64,000 nucleotides of DNA from Selenomonadaceae bacterium (GCA_017535925.1 JAFXTD010000055.1:62001-126000), one strand, 5' to 3'. Positions 9,270 through 18,185 are shown, counted from the first letter of the stretch. The notes: generated by a model from the sequence alone, not told the origin. Numbers and translations are program-made.

Positions 9270-9378
9270 TGAAAAATTTTTACAACCTCCAAGCGCGGCG
9301 ATTGACCGAAAAATTTTTTGAAGTTGAATCGCGACAATCGGATGCAACGTCACGTTGCCCGCAAGTCCCGCGCATTTT
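9236..9378 (-). repeat. Duplicated start segment of pduX (two 19-base copies)
   Basis: The 19 bases at 9236-9254 recur identically at 9360-9378. Both copies encode KMRGTCG and lie exactly 15 bases after an ATG (9267-9269 and 9391-9393). The offset of 124 bases is not a multiple of three, so the upstream copy cannot read through into pduX. Confidence 0.75.
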
Positions 9379-9393
9379 TATTTTGATTGTCAT
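9280..9393 (-). pseudogene. Vestigial pduX start / 37-codon leader ORF
   Basis: A short ORF whose ATG overlaps the cobS stop (ATGA). Its first twelve codons, MTIKIKMRGTCG, repeat the start of pduX (MKVTVKMRGTCG), then the sequence leaves the family and stops at 9280, ten bases before the pduX ATG. The simplest reading is that this is the original, cobS-coupled pduX start and that a partial tandem duplication put a second start downstream. It might now act as a leader ORF that couples translation of pduX to cobS; this is inference. Confidence 0.5.
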
Positions 9394-10163
9394 CGCAAAA
9401 AATTTCCAATCAGCAAAAAAGTTATCGGCACAAACATTTCGACAAGCGTCGTCACTGCTCCGTAAACGTCGCCCGTCACGCCTCCGATTTTTTCCGTCGA
9501 GAAGCTTGCAAACTTCCATGTCACGATTAAGGCAACCAAACTTGCCGCCGCCGCGCAGAGGAAAAATATCGGGTCGATAAAATTGAGCGGAAGCAAAAAT
9601 AAAATCGTTTCACAAGTCGCAAAAATTATCGTCCGCCGCGTCGTGAATTGTGCAAACGCCTTGCCCATGCCCGTCTCTCTTGCGTAGGGGAATGCTCCGA
9701 TTGTCACGACCATCATCAGCCGCCCGATTATCGGCGCGGAATAAATCGCCGTGCATAAAAACCACGTCGACAGCAACACCAATTCAATCAGCGTCGAAAT
9801 TTCAATCGCCGCAACCAAAATCATGCTCACCACGCCGAACGAACCTGCCCGACTGTCTTTCATTATCTCCAAAATTTTTTCGCGCTCGCGTCCCGAAAAC
9901 AATCCGTCAGCCGAATCCATCAGCCCGTCGCAATGAATGCCGCCCGTCAAAATTATCAACGAGGCAAAGCCGACCGCTCCCGTGAACAGCGGCAAGTTCA
10001 AAAGATTTATCGCGCCGACTAAGACCGCACAAATTATTCCGAGCACCGCACCGACTGCCGGAAAATATTTTACCGACTCGCCGAAACTTTTTTCAGTCCA
10101 AACGCTCTGCTTGACGACAAATATTCTCGTCAAAAATTGAAGCCCGATTAAAAATTCGTTCAT
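9390..10163 (-). CDS. cobS: Adenosylcobinamide-GDP ribazoletransferase (cobalamin synthase)
   Basis: A 257-residue inner-membrane enzyme that joins alpha-ribazole to adenosylcobinamide-GDP, the last step of the nucleotide loop assembly of B12. The start EFLIGLQFLTRI and the metal-binding block GGIHCDGLMDSADGLFSG with EIMKDSRAGSFG are characteristic. About seven hydrophobic segments follow. An open frame extends upstream, but family alignment and GGTGA nine bases before the ATG favour the start at 10161-10163. An upstream in-frame ATG at 10179-10181 is less likely. Its stop overlaps the leader ORF before pduX. Confidence 0.9.
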   Translation of the reverse strand: MNEFLIGLQFLTRIFVVKQSVWTEKSFGESVKYFPAVGAVLGIICAVLVGAINLLNLPLFTGAVGFASLIILTGGIHCDGLMDSADGLFSGREREKILEIMKDSRAGSFGVVSMILVAAIEISTLIELVLLSTWFLCTAIYSAPIIGRLMMVVTIGAFPYARETGMGKAFAQFTTRRTIIFATCETILFLLPLNFIDPIFFLCAAAASLVALIVTWKFASFSTEKIGGVTGDVYGAVTTLVEMFVPITFLLIGNFLR

Positions 10164-10227
10164 AAAAATTTTCACCGCCATATATGATATAAAATCGCGG
10201 GCGGCTTGTACAGCCGTTAAAATTTTT

Positions 10228-10256
10228 TTGTGCTTTTCGATAATAACTGTTATAAT
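10228..10256 (+). promoter_or_regulatory. Sigma-A promoter of the NhaC gene
   Basis: TTGTGC (10228-10233) and a perfect TATAAT (10251-10256) are separated by 17 bases, 41 bases before the ATG of the antiporter gene. The region between cobS and this gene is divergent. Confidence 0.65.
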
Positions 10257-10296
10257 CTGCGCGGCATAATAAAATCTTAAGGAGGAACTTTTTCTG

Positions 10297-11814
10297 ATGG
10301 AGAATTCTGCGTTGTCAATGTTGCCGCCGATTATCACGATAATCCTCGCGCTCTGGACGAAGGAAGTTTACACGTCGTTGATAATCGGTATTTTCGCGGG
10401 CGCAATGCTCTTCACGGGCGGCAACTTTTTGGAATCAATCGTGACGTTCTTTGAAATTATGGAGAGCAAAGTCGGCGGCAACGTGAACATTTTGGTGTTC
10501 TTGGTTATCTTGGGAATTTTGGTTGCGATAATCAGCAAGTCCGGCGCAACCCGTGCTTACGGCGAATGGGCTCGCTCGGTCATAAGCGGCAAACGTTCCG
10601 CGCTCGGCTTGACGGCTTTCTTGGGCATGTTGATTTTTATCGACGACTACTTCAACTGCTTGACGGTCGGAACGATTATGCGCCCCGTCACCGATAAATT
10701 TAAAATCTGTCGTGCAAAGCTCGCTTACGTCATTGACTCGACGGCGGCTCCCGTTTGCATTATCGCTCCCGTTTCAAGTTGGGCGGCGGCGGTCGGCTCG
10801 TCACTTCCCGAAGGCTCGCTCGTCGACGGCTTCTTGCTTTTCTTGCAGACAATCCCATTTAACCTCTACGCTATCTTGACTATGATTTTTATGGTGTTTA
10901 TTATCGTGACGGGCAGAGACTTCGCAACAATGGGCGCGGTCGTTCGCAAGAACAACGAACACTTTGAAATTCCCGCCGAATACAAAGACAACGTCGCCGA
11001 AGAACAATCTACGGGCGGGCAAGGAAAGATTGTCGACCTCGTCTTGCCGCTTATCGTTTTGATTTCCGTCTGCATTTACGGAATGCTTTACACCGGCGGA
11101 ATCAATGAGGGCAAATCGATTTCCGATGCCTTCGCCGATTGTGACGCTTCAAAATCTTTGGCATTGGGCTCGTTTATCGCACTGATTTTTATTTCGCTGC
11201 TCTACTTGCCCAGAAAAGTCGTGAACTTCACCGAATACTGCGAATGCTACTCGACAGGTTTCAAAGCTATGGTTCCCGCGATTTTTATCCTTTGCCTCGC
11301 TTGGACTCTTTCGGGCATTTGCTCTGACAGCTATTTGAACTTGGGCGGCTACGTCGGTACAATCGTTCAAGAGAATGCCTCGCTTGCAATGTTCCTGCCG
11401 GTAATTTTCTTCCTCGTGTCAATCGGTCTTGCGTTTGCTACGGGCACGAGCTGGGGAACGTTCGGCATTTTGATTCCGATTGCAATTTCCGTTTTGGTTA
11501 ATCTTCCCCCGGCAGAGTCGGCTAATCTTTTGGTCATTTGCATAGCGGCGATATTGGCGGGCTCTGTCGGCGGAGACCATGCCTCGCCCATTTCCGATAC
11601 AACCATTCTTGCTTCGGCGGGCGCGCAATGTCATCATATCGACCACGTTTCAACGCAGGTGCCTTACGTCTTGACGGTTTCAAGTTGTTGCGTCGCAGGC
11701 TATATTGCGGGCGGCATTGCTCAAAGCGGTTGGGTCGGCTTGGGTGTCGCGCTTGCCTGTCTTGCAATCGTGATGGTTGTCATTCGCGCAAAGGTTCCCC
11801 CTGTCGAAGTCTAA
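10297..11814 (+). CDS. nhaC: Na+/H+ antiporter, NhaC family
   Basis: A 505-residue inner-membrane protein with about eleven hydrophobic segments. The conserved NhaC signatures are present: FLGMLIFIDDYFNCLTVG, FATGTSWGTFGILIPIA and GDHASPISDTTILASAG followed by CHHIDHVSTQVPY. The family exchanges Na+ (some members other cations or organic acids) for protons. It starts with ATG after AAGGAGGA and has its own promoter. The signal protein downstream begins 15 bases after its stop, so the two are probably co-transcribed. The exact ion preference cannot be read from the sequence. Confidence 0.88.
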   Translation: MENSALSMLPPIITIILALWTKEVYTSLIIGIFAGAMLFTGGNFLESIVTFFEIMESKVGGNVNILVFLVILGILVAIISKSGATRAYGEWARSVISGKRSALGLTAFLGMLIFIDDYFNCLTVGTIMRPVTDKFKICRAKLAYVIDSTAAPVCIIAPVSSWAAAVGSSLPEGSLVDGFLLFLQTIPFNLYAILTMIFMVFIIVTGRDFATMGAVVRKNNEHFEIPAEYKDNVAEEQSTGGQGKIVDLVLPLIVLISVCIYGMLYTGGINEGKSISDAFADCDASKSLALGSFIALIFISLLYLPRKVVNFTEYCECYSTGFKAMVPAIFILCLAWTLSGICSDSYLNLGGYVGTIVQENASLAMFLPVIFFLVSIGLAFATGTSWGTFGILIPIAISVLVNLPPAESANLLVICIAAILAGSVGGDHASPISDTTILASAGAQCHHIDHVSTQVPYVLTVSSCCVAGYIAGGIAQSGWVGLGVALACLAIVMVVIRAKVPPVEV

Positions 11815-11829
11815 CGGAGTTGAACTCTC

Positions 11830-13485
11830 ATGACAAAAACTTTTGAACACAAAAAAATTCTCGACGATTTGTATAACGCCTTCGGGATACTCGGTCGCGG
11901 CAGTTACGTTGCCGTTTACGACGTGGAAAACAACATAACGCGTTTCTCGCCAAGCCTCGTTGAGTTGTTCGATTTGCCGGGCGAATATGTTCCTTCGGGT
12001 CACGAGGTTTGGGAAAAGCACATTCACCCCGAAGACGTTGTAGACTACAGGCGGACAATTAAAGCTCTGTTCAGCGGCGAGAGCAAAAACTATGATTTAT
12101 CTTATCGCACGCAACTCAAGGACGGCTCCTACGCGATTTTGCGCTATCTCGGCTCAACGATTTTCGACGCGGAAGGCAAGCCCGAAATTATCGGCGGAAT
12201 TATAATTAATCAGGGCGTGACTGCCGTGACCGACCCCGTGACTCTTCTGCGCAATCAGTACGGCTTTTTCCGCGATTTAACCGCTGCCATTGAACTCAAA
12301 AGAAATTGCGTTATCGTGTTGTGCGGCATTAACCAGATGAGCACCATAAATTCCGAGCACGGGTATGCTTTCGGCAACAGCGTTTTGCAACAGGCGGCGT
12401 GGCTCCTTCAAGAGGCAATCGGTCAAGACGGCACGGTCTATCGCATGGAAGGCGCGAAGTTTGCATTCCTCACCGAAACTCTTTCGCCCGAAGAAGTCGC
12501 CGTCAAGTATGAAAAACTTCGTCGAGCTGCTCAAGCGGGACTGCCTGTCGAAAACGTCCGCCAAGTTTTGTCGATTAACGGCGGCATGATTCACTTCGAC
12601 GGCGGCAATTACGATGAGCGAACCGTTCACGCGAGTTTGAATTTTGCTTACAGCGAGTCGAAATTTTATCACAACGGCAAGCTTGTAAATTACAACGGAG
12701 CAATCGGCATGAGCAATCGCGATTCGCTGGAGCTGCTTGCCGAAGTCCGCAACGACATTTTAAACGACTGCAAAAATTTTTCTCTGCGCTATCAACCCGT
12801 CTTCGACGCCGCGACCGAAAAAATCACGGCGATAGAGGCTCTCTTGTGTTGGCACAGCGAACGTTTCGGAGATGTTCCGCCTTCGGCTTATGTTCCCGTC
12901 TTGGAAAGAGATTTTCTTTTCGAGGAGTTGGGCTATTGGATTTTCCGCCGCGCAATGCAAGACGGTCTCAAAGCTTTGGCGAAGAAACCCGACTTGACTT
13001 TGAACGTGAACATTTCGCCCGCGCAGATTGTCGACGACTTCCTCTTTGAAGAGATTGATAAAATTTCAAAGTCCGTGAACTTCCCGATGGAAAATCTTTG
13101 CTTCGAATTGACGCAAAGTTGCCGCTTGATTGAGCCGGATATTTTGCGGCGAATCGTCCGCGCCCTCAAACGCAAAGGCATCCTCTGCCTGATTGACGAC
13201 TTTGGTTCGGGCGTCGCCTCGATTGATTTTCTGCGTGACCTCGCGCCCAACTTTATCAAGCTTGAAAGAGATTATATCTTGAACATAAAAGACAGACCGG
13301 GCAATTTGCAAATCGTGAGGCATTTGTCCGAGCTGGCAGTCGACTTGGAAACAAAGGTTTGCTTGAAAGGCGTGGAATATGCCGAGATTCGTGACGCGAT
13401 AAAAGATTTGCCGATAACGAACGTGCAAGGCAACTTCTATTCCGAATCGATTGAGCTTGACGAGATAATTGAAAAGTTCCTGTAA
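11830..13485 (+). CDS. PAS - degenerate GGDEF - EAL signalling protein
   Basis: A 551-residue cytoplasmic protein. Residues about 25-135 form a PAS domain (HPEDVVDYRR, LKDGSYAILRYLGSTIFDAEGKPEIIGG). Residues about 140-295 resemble GGDEF, but the active-site loop reads MEGAKF in place of GGDEF, so cyclase activity is unlikely. Residues about 305-551 form an EAL domain in which several catalytic motifs are altered: EALLCW for EALxRW, ELTQS for ELTES, KLER for KxDR and LKGVE for AEGVE, while IDDFGSG and NISPAQ are kept. It is probably a c-di-GMP or light/redox sensor or effector, not an efficient phosphodiesterase. A terminator follows. Confidence 0.8.
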   Translation: MTKTFEHKKILDDLYNAFGILGRGSYVAVYDVENNITRFSPSLVELFDLPGEYVPSGHEVWEKHIHPEDVVDYRRTIKALFSGESKNYDLSYRTQLKDGSYAILRYLGSTIFDAEGKPEIIGGIIINQGVTAVTDPVTLLRNQYGFFRDLTAAIELKRNCVIVLCGINQMSTINSEHGYAFGNSVLQQAAWLLQEAIGQDGTVYRMEGAKFAFLTETLSPEEVAVKYEKLRRAAQAGLPVENVRQVLSINGGMIHFDGGNYDERTVHASLNFAYSESKFYHNGKLVNYNGAIGMSNRDSLELLAEVRNDILNDCKNFSLRYQPVFDAATEKITAIEALLCWHSERFGDVPPSAYVPVLERDFLFEELGYWIFRRAMQDGLKALAKKPDLTLNVNISPAQIVDDFLFEEIDKISKSVNFPMENLCFELTQSCRLIEPDILRRIVRALKRKGILCLIDDFGSGVASIDFLRDLAPNFIKLERDYILNIKDRPGNLQIVRHLSELAVDLETKVCLKGVEYAEIRDAIKDLPITNVQGNFYSESIELDEIIEKFL

Positions 13486-13492
13486 AAAAATT

Positions 13493-13527
13493 GGCGATGA
13501 GCTTCAAAAAGTTCACCGCTTTTTTTT
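13493..13527 (+). terminator. Rho-independent terminator after the EAL gene
   Basis: GGCGATGAGCTT and AAGTTCACCGC pair with a CAAA loop, followed by eight T. Nearly the same sequence ends the RTX gene at 16659. Confidence 0.8.
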
Positions 13528-13549
13528 GAAAAAAAATTTTCAAGACTAA

Positions 13550-13580
13550 TTGACAAAAAAATAAAAACAATTATTATAAT
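13550..13580 (+). promoter_or_regulatory. Probable promoter of the RTX metallopeptidase gene
   Basis: A perfect TTGACA (13550-13555) and TATAAT (13575-13580) lie 19 bases apart, longer than the optimal 17, in a very A-rich spacer. The ribosome binding site AAAGGAGATGA follows at once. Confidence 0.5.
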
Positions 13581-13602
13581 GCACAAGAAAGGAGATGATT
13601 TT

Positions 13603-16600
13603 ATGGCGACGCAACAAGAAGTTATCAAAAAGTTTATGGCAGCTTTGGACACGCACACATTGACGAAGAGATCTAACGAAACTGACGCAGCACTCGCAAC
13701 AAGAATTATCGACACGGCAATTCGTGCCAGTTCCAATTTTAAAAGCACGCAGGAAGTCATCGACAAAATAGTCGAGGACTGTGAAAGTTACCTCGCCGCC
13801 GATTCCAAAAACGGGTATAAAAAATTTCTGCTTGAAAAATGCGGAATCAATCTCGACAATGACGACACGGGCGCAATCACAGGCTCCGACGCGGGCGGTT
13901 CCACGACGAAGACTGCAGAGAGTATCGTTTCCGAAAGCGGATCACTGAAAACAAATTTTGAAGAGAATTTTTTCAAGGTAGGGGAACTTACTGTCAAATT
14001 GGCAACTGGAGGCGGAAAAAACGCTGATCCGAAGGAAATAACTTTCAACGATCTTAACAATGAAAATGAACGCTTCATCTGGCAAAGTCTCAGGTCTTAT
14101 TGGATAGAAAGCGGTCTTAATCTTATTGCTGAATCTTACGGAAATAATTTCACCTTCAGTGAAGGAAATTCTTCAGTTAAAACACTCTATGTAATTTTCG
14201 ACTATAACATGGATTATTCAACACGTGCTAAAACCTTAAGCGGTCCAATCAAAAATCAAAAATGTACGATACCTCTTGAACTGCACATAAATATGAATCG
14301 TTTCTCAAATCTTTCCGGCATTAACGGCGGCAACTCTGACGGAAGTGCATGGTATTTAGACAGGACAATAGCTCACGAATTAACACATGCAGTAATGATA
14401 GCAAATGTTGATTATTTCTTTTATTTGCCGCAATTTATTGCAGAAGGCATGGCTGACCTTACAAACGGCATCGACGATAAGAGAAAGTCTTACATCACAG
14501 ATTTAGCAAAAAATCCTGATCTGTTGAAAGAATGGCTGGATGTAAACGATACGAGCTCAACCAGCAACTATGTTTATTCGGCAGGTTACATGTTCCTGCG
14601 CTATCTGGCTAAACAAACTTCGTTGCAAGGCATTAACATAAGCAATACAAAGACCAAAGCAAAAGTAACAGGAACTGACAATGCCGACACCATAGAAAAT
14701 TACGGAGCGAATTCTACCATAACCGCGCTTGGCGGAAATGATTTTATCGGCAGTTATGTAGCAAAATCCTCGATAAACGCAGGAGGCGGCAACGATACCA
14801 TCGATAATACAAGCTACGGCACGAACACAACGCTTTTTGGCGGCGCAGGTAACGATTCAATTCTTAACAGCGCGAACGCCAAAATAGACGCCGGAACGGG
14901 CGCGGATACAATAACAAACACAAATCTCGGCGGAAAAGCAACTCTCTTCGGCGGAACGGGTAACGATTACATAACGACTTACAATGCCGACAACGTTTCA
15001 ATCAGCGGTGGCGCAGACAATGACAAGATAGAACTGCGCGGCACGGGCAAAAATATCACGGTTTCAGGCGGCGGCGGCAATGATACAATTTCAATAAGCG
15101 GCGGCACCGCGCTGATTCAATATTCTGCGGGCGACGGCAACGATTCTGTCGTCGGCTTCAATGTAAACTCGACATTGCAAATCGGCGGCGGCACAGGCAC
15201 TTACTCCACAACCAAGAGCGGCTCAAATGTCGTAGTCACTGCCGGCACGGGTAAAGTTACACTCACGGGCGCAGCTAATCTATCGAAACTCAACATCGCA
15301 GGTAAAAAAGTTTCGCCGGACGGCGGAAAAAATATTACCAACACCAAATCTAAAACATTGGTAACAGGCAGTGCTTATGCCGATACTCTTTATAACAACG
15401 CAACTAAGGTTACAATAGACGCGCTTGGCGGTAATGATTCAATCAGCAACAGAAATTCCGGAGCGTCCATAAACGGCGGAGCAGGTAAAGACACGATTTA
15501 TAACGACTCAATTTACGGTGACGGTTCGCGAGTTACAATAATTGGCGGCTCAGGCAAGGATTCAATAAGTAATTATGCCGGTAACGTCATAATTTACGGA
15601 AATGCAGATTCAGATGAAATCTACAACGGCACCGGCGGCAATTCTGTCACAATCGATGGCGGAGACAGTTCCGACGAGATAGACAGCAGGGGGACTAATG
15701 TGTCAATCAAAGGCGGAGCAGGAAATGATTCAATCTACATAGACGGCTCAAAGGCAACAGTCAATGGCGGCACCGGTAAAGACTCAATACGAAATTTCGG
15801 CGAGAATACTCTTTTCCAATACAAGACAGGCGACGGCAACGATTCAATCTGGGGATTCAAGACTAACTCGACATTACAAATCGACGGCGGTTCCGTAGTT
15901 TCCTTGCAGACGAGCGGCTCAAATGTTATCGCAACTGTCGACAAAGGTAAAGTCACATTAGTAAGCGCGGCGAATTTGAACGTCGTAAACATTCAAGGCT
16001 CAGGAAGCAGTGACTATATCAAAAGCACAGTCAGCGGCGCAAAGATAGACGCACTCGGCGGTAACGACACAATCAGTAATACCGGTTCCAAATCCAAACT
16101 TTACGGCGGCAAAGGCAACGATAAATTTTATAACTATGCCACTGCTGTCGTGACAATCAGCGGCGGAAGCGGCGCAGATACAATAAACAACTGGGGCGGT
16201 GCGACTTCAATGGTCGGCGGTTCCGGCAACGACGTTATTTGGGGCAATGACAAGGCTGATACTCTTCGCGGCGGTGCCGATAACGATAAACTTCACGGCG
16301 ACGCAGGCAACGATAAAATCTACGGCGATTCGGGCAATGATTCTCTTTGGGGCGAGGCAGGAAACGATTCACTCTGGGGCGGCAAAGGTAATGATACTTT
16401 TATCTACACCGCGAATGAAGGAATCGATACAATTTTTGATTACGAAAAAGGCGACATGTTGAAAATCCTCAATACCGACGGCTCGCAAGGAAAGTTCAAA
16501 AGTTCCAAGTACAGCGGCGGCGACTTAACACTTACAATCACCGGCGGCGGCAAAGTTATCTTCGACGACGTAAGCGCAAGCACGCAGTTTAATATCAACG

Positions 16601-16644
16601 GCACGACTTATAAAATCAGCGGCTCCAAACTCAAAAAACAATAG
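13603..16644 (+). CDS. RTX-repeat protein with zinc metallopeptidase domain
   Basis: A 1013-residue protein without a Sec signal peptide. Residues 1-110 are a helical head ending in a DTGAITGSDAGG motif. Residues about 120-340 form a peptidase domain with H258-E-L-T-H262 and E281, the zinc ligands of a gluzincin-type HExxH...E site. From about 345 to 970 run glycine- and aspartate-rich repeats of the GGxGNDxI/L type that bind calcium and fold as parallel beta-rolls. The C-terminal tail (FNINGTTYKISGSKLKKQ) is shared with the second RTX protein here and may be a type I secretion signal. No secretion genes are nearby. I start it at ATG 13603, after AAAGGAGATGA. It is flanked by near-identical terminators. 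Confidence 0.8.
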   Translation: MATQQEVIKKFMAALDTHTLTKRSNETDAALATRIIDTAIRASSNFKSTQEVIDKIVEDCESYLAADSKNGYKKFLLEKCGINLDNDDTGAITGSDAGGSTTKTAESIVSESGSLKTNFEENFFKVGELTVKLATGGGKNADPKEITFNDLNNENERFIWQSLRSYWIESGLNLIAESYGNNFTFSEGNSSVKTLYVIFDYNMDYSTRAKTLSGPIKNQKCTIPLELHINMNRFSNLSGINGGNSDGSAWYLDRTIAHELTHAVMIANVDYFFYLPQFIAEGMADLTNGIDDKRKSYITDLAKNPDLLKEWLDVNDTSSTSNYVYSAGYMFLRYLAKQTSLQGINISNTKTKAKVTGTDNADTIENYGANSTITALGGNDFIGSYVAKSSINAGGGNDTIDNTSYGTNTTLFGGAGNDSILNSANAKIDAGTGADTITNTNLGGKATLFGGTGNDYITTYNADNVSISGGADNDKIELRGTGKNITVSGGGGNDTISISGGTALIQYSAGDGNDSVVGFNVNSTLQIGGGTGTYSTTKSGSNVVVTAGTGKVTLTGAANLSKLNIAGKKVSPDGGKNITNTKSKTLVTGSAYADTLYNNATKVTIDALGGNDSISNRNSGASINGGAGKDTIYNDSIYGDGSRVTIIGGSGKDSISNYAGNVIIYGNADSDEIYNGTGGNSVTIDGGDSSDEIDSRGTNVSIKGGAGNDSIYIDGSKATVNGGTGKDSIRNFGENTLFQYKTGDGNDSIWGFKTNSTLQIDGGSVVSLQTSGSNVIATVDKGKVTLVSAANLNVVNIQGSGSSDYIKSTVSGAKIDALGGNDTISNTGSKSKLYGGKGNDKFYNYATAVVTISGGSGADTINNWGGATSMVGGSGNDVIWGNDKADTLRGGADNDKLHGDAGNDKIYGDSGNDSLWGEAGNDSLWGGKGNDTFIYTANEGIDTIFDYEKGDMLKILNTDGSQGKFKSSKYSGGDLTLTITGGGKVIFDDVSASTQFNINGTTYKISGSKLKKQ

Positions 16645-16658
16645 CAGAAAAAAATTTT

Positions 16659-16695
16659 GGCGATGAACTTCAAAAAGTTCACCGCCTTTTTTTTT
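16659..16695 (+). terminator. Rho-independent terminator after the RTX gene
   Basis: GGCGATGAACTT and AAGTTCACCGCC pair (one A-C mismatch) around a CAAA loop and are followed by nine or more T. It is a near copy of the terminator at 13493. Confidence 0.85.
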
Positions 16696-16696
16696 G

Positions 16697-16714
16697 ATTA
16701 GGAATTAGGAATTA
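16697..16714. repeat. ATTAGGA heptanucleotide repeat (2.5 units)
   Basis: Two full ATTAGGA units and a partial third lie directly after the RTX terminator. The same unit recurs at 26585, 37810, 49719 and 52439. Confidence 0.75.
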
Positions 16715-16745
16715 ATTTTGTAATCATTACTCATTGCTAATTGAG

Positions 16746-18059
16746 TCAAGCGTCGAGTATCGCCCACTCGTGAGTGAAGAAAAAATTTTTGCTTTCAGGA
16801 AGTTTACCCCAATTTTCGACGACGCGACTCAATGCGCGGGTAACGTCGTGATGACCGTCGGTGTTCGTGAGCAGCACGAGAAATTGATTCGTGCCGTTTT
16901 GAGAAATAACATCGCCGCGCCGCAAAGTGGTATGCAGGCATTCGATAAACACTTCGCCCGCGTGCTTGAGAGAAGTTTTTTCGCCGTCACTTGTCCGCTT
17001 GAGCGCGAGGAGCACAATGCAAATCGTCTTGCCGTAGCCTGCGCGGGTTCGCTTGAGGAAACGATAAATATTTCTGAAACTTTCAAACGGCAAAATATAT
17101 GCGCCGGGCTCTTTGTTGCGTTCGGAAAGAATCATTTCAATTTGCGAAAGTGTAACGACCGTCTCAATATTTTCTTCGGGAGCGTCCTCGTTGAAAATGT
17201 TGTAGCCGTGCTTGCCGTTCTGCTTGACGATATAAAGAGCCTTATCAGCTTTTTTGTAGAGCTCGGTAAAATCGGTGCCGGCTTGCGGAACAAGTACGCA
17301 ACCGATTGACGCGCCGAGCGGAATGTTCATATCCTCGCCCATCAATTTTTTTGCGGCTTCGGTAATTTTTTCGTTAATGAATTGAGTTTTGGCGGCAATG
17401 GAGGATTCCTCGTGAACGCCGTGACAAAAGGCAACAAATTCATCGCCGCCCATGCGCCCGATTAAATCCGTCGAACGCATCGTTGCCCGCAAAATATCTG
17501 CAAACGCTACCAAAATTTTATCGCCCATTGCGTGCCCGTGAATGTCATTAACCAGCTTGAAACTGTCGAGGTCAATCATCATAAGCGAGCCGTGTGACTT
17601 CTTACAAATTTTCTTGAGTTCCTCTTCCGACGAACCTTTATTGAAAAGCCCCGTGAGTTTATCGGTCGAGGAAGTCTTCTTCAAGTCTTGAATTTCTCCG
17701 ACGGTTTGAAGGATATTCGCCACGCGCCGCAAGAGGACTTCGGGTTGAAAGGGCTTGCGAATAAAATCCATTGCTCCGTTGTCGAAGCCTCTGCTTTCAA
17801 CCTCGTCGCTTTTGTCAGCCGTCATGAACATGAACGGAATTTTTTTGTGAAATTCGTTTTGCAAGGCTATTTGGAAATCGTAGCCCGTCATGCCCGGCAT
17901 ACGAAAATCCGACAAAATCAAATCGGGTTTTTCTCTGCGATAAACTTCTGCCGCCTCTTTTGCTGAAGAGGCACAAACCGTTTCATATTTTTCCGCGAGC
18001 ATGAACGCCGTCATTTCGCGATTGACTTCCATGTCGTCCACAATCAAAATTTTTTTCAT
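16746..18059 (-). CDS. Response regulator with GGDEF domain and second GGDEF-like module
   Basis: A 437-residue cytoplasmic protein. Residues 1-120 form a CheY-like receiver (ILIVDDMEVNRE, phospho-acceptor Asp in LILSDFRMPGMTG, Lys in FIRKPFQ). Residues about 130-295 form a GGDEF diguanylate cyclase domain with an intact GGDEF in RMGGDEFVAF, so it likely makes c-di-GMP when phosphorylated. The C-terminal 130 residues look like a second, degraded copy (RRGDVISQNGTNQFLVLL, where NGTNQF replaces GGDEF). I use ATG 18057-18059 with GGTGAG six bases before it; a TTG two codons upstream is too close to that site. No kinase gene is adjacent. Confidence 0.85.
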   Translation of the reverse strand: MKKILIVDDMEVNREMTAFMLAEKYETVCASSAKEAAEVYRREKPDLILSDFRMPGMTGYDFQIALQNEFHKKIPFMFMTADKSDEVESRGFDNGAMDFIRKPFQPEVLLRRVANILQTVGEIQDLKKTSSTDKLTGLFNKGSSEEELKKICKKSHGSLMMIDLDSFKLVNDIHGHAMGDKILVAFADILRATMRSTDLIGRMGGDEFVAFCHGVHEESSIAAKTQFINEKITEAAKKLMGEDMNIPLGASIGCVLVPQAGTDFTELYKKADKALYIVKQNGKHGYNIFNEDAPEENIETVVTLSQIEMILSERNKEPGAYILPFESFRNIYRFLKRTRAGYGKTICIVLLALKRTSDGEKTSLKHAGEVFIECLHTTLRRGDVISQNGTNQFLVLLTNTDGHHDVTRALSRVVENWGKLPESKNFFFTHEWAILDA

Positions 18060-18155
18060 AATCAACTCACCGCCCTCAAAAAATAACAGGCAAAAATCTT
18101 CTGTTAATTATAAACGTTTACGTCGACAAAGGAAAGAAAAAATTTTTCGCAGGCA

Positions 18156-18185
18156 TTGACAACGGCTCAACAAAATCTGTATACT
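18156..18185 (+). promoter_or_regulatory. Promoter of the gntR-type regulator gene
   Basis: TTGACA (18156-18161), an 18-base spacer and TATACT (18180-18185), 18 bases before the ATG. The -10 overlaps the shared TGTATACTGCG element, so autoregulation is likely. Confidence 0.6.

Noticed and set aside
10164-10296. Cobalamin riboswitch before cobS
   Set aside because: The divergent region is 133 bases and lacks the conserved B12-box sequence.
14640-16420. Repetitive DNA in the RTX gene as a CRISPR or tandem array
   Set aside because: The repeats are coding calcium-binding motifs with variable spacing, in one continuous frame.
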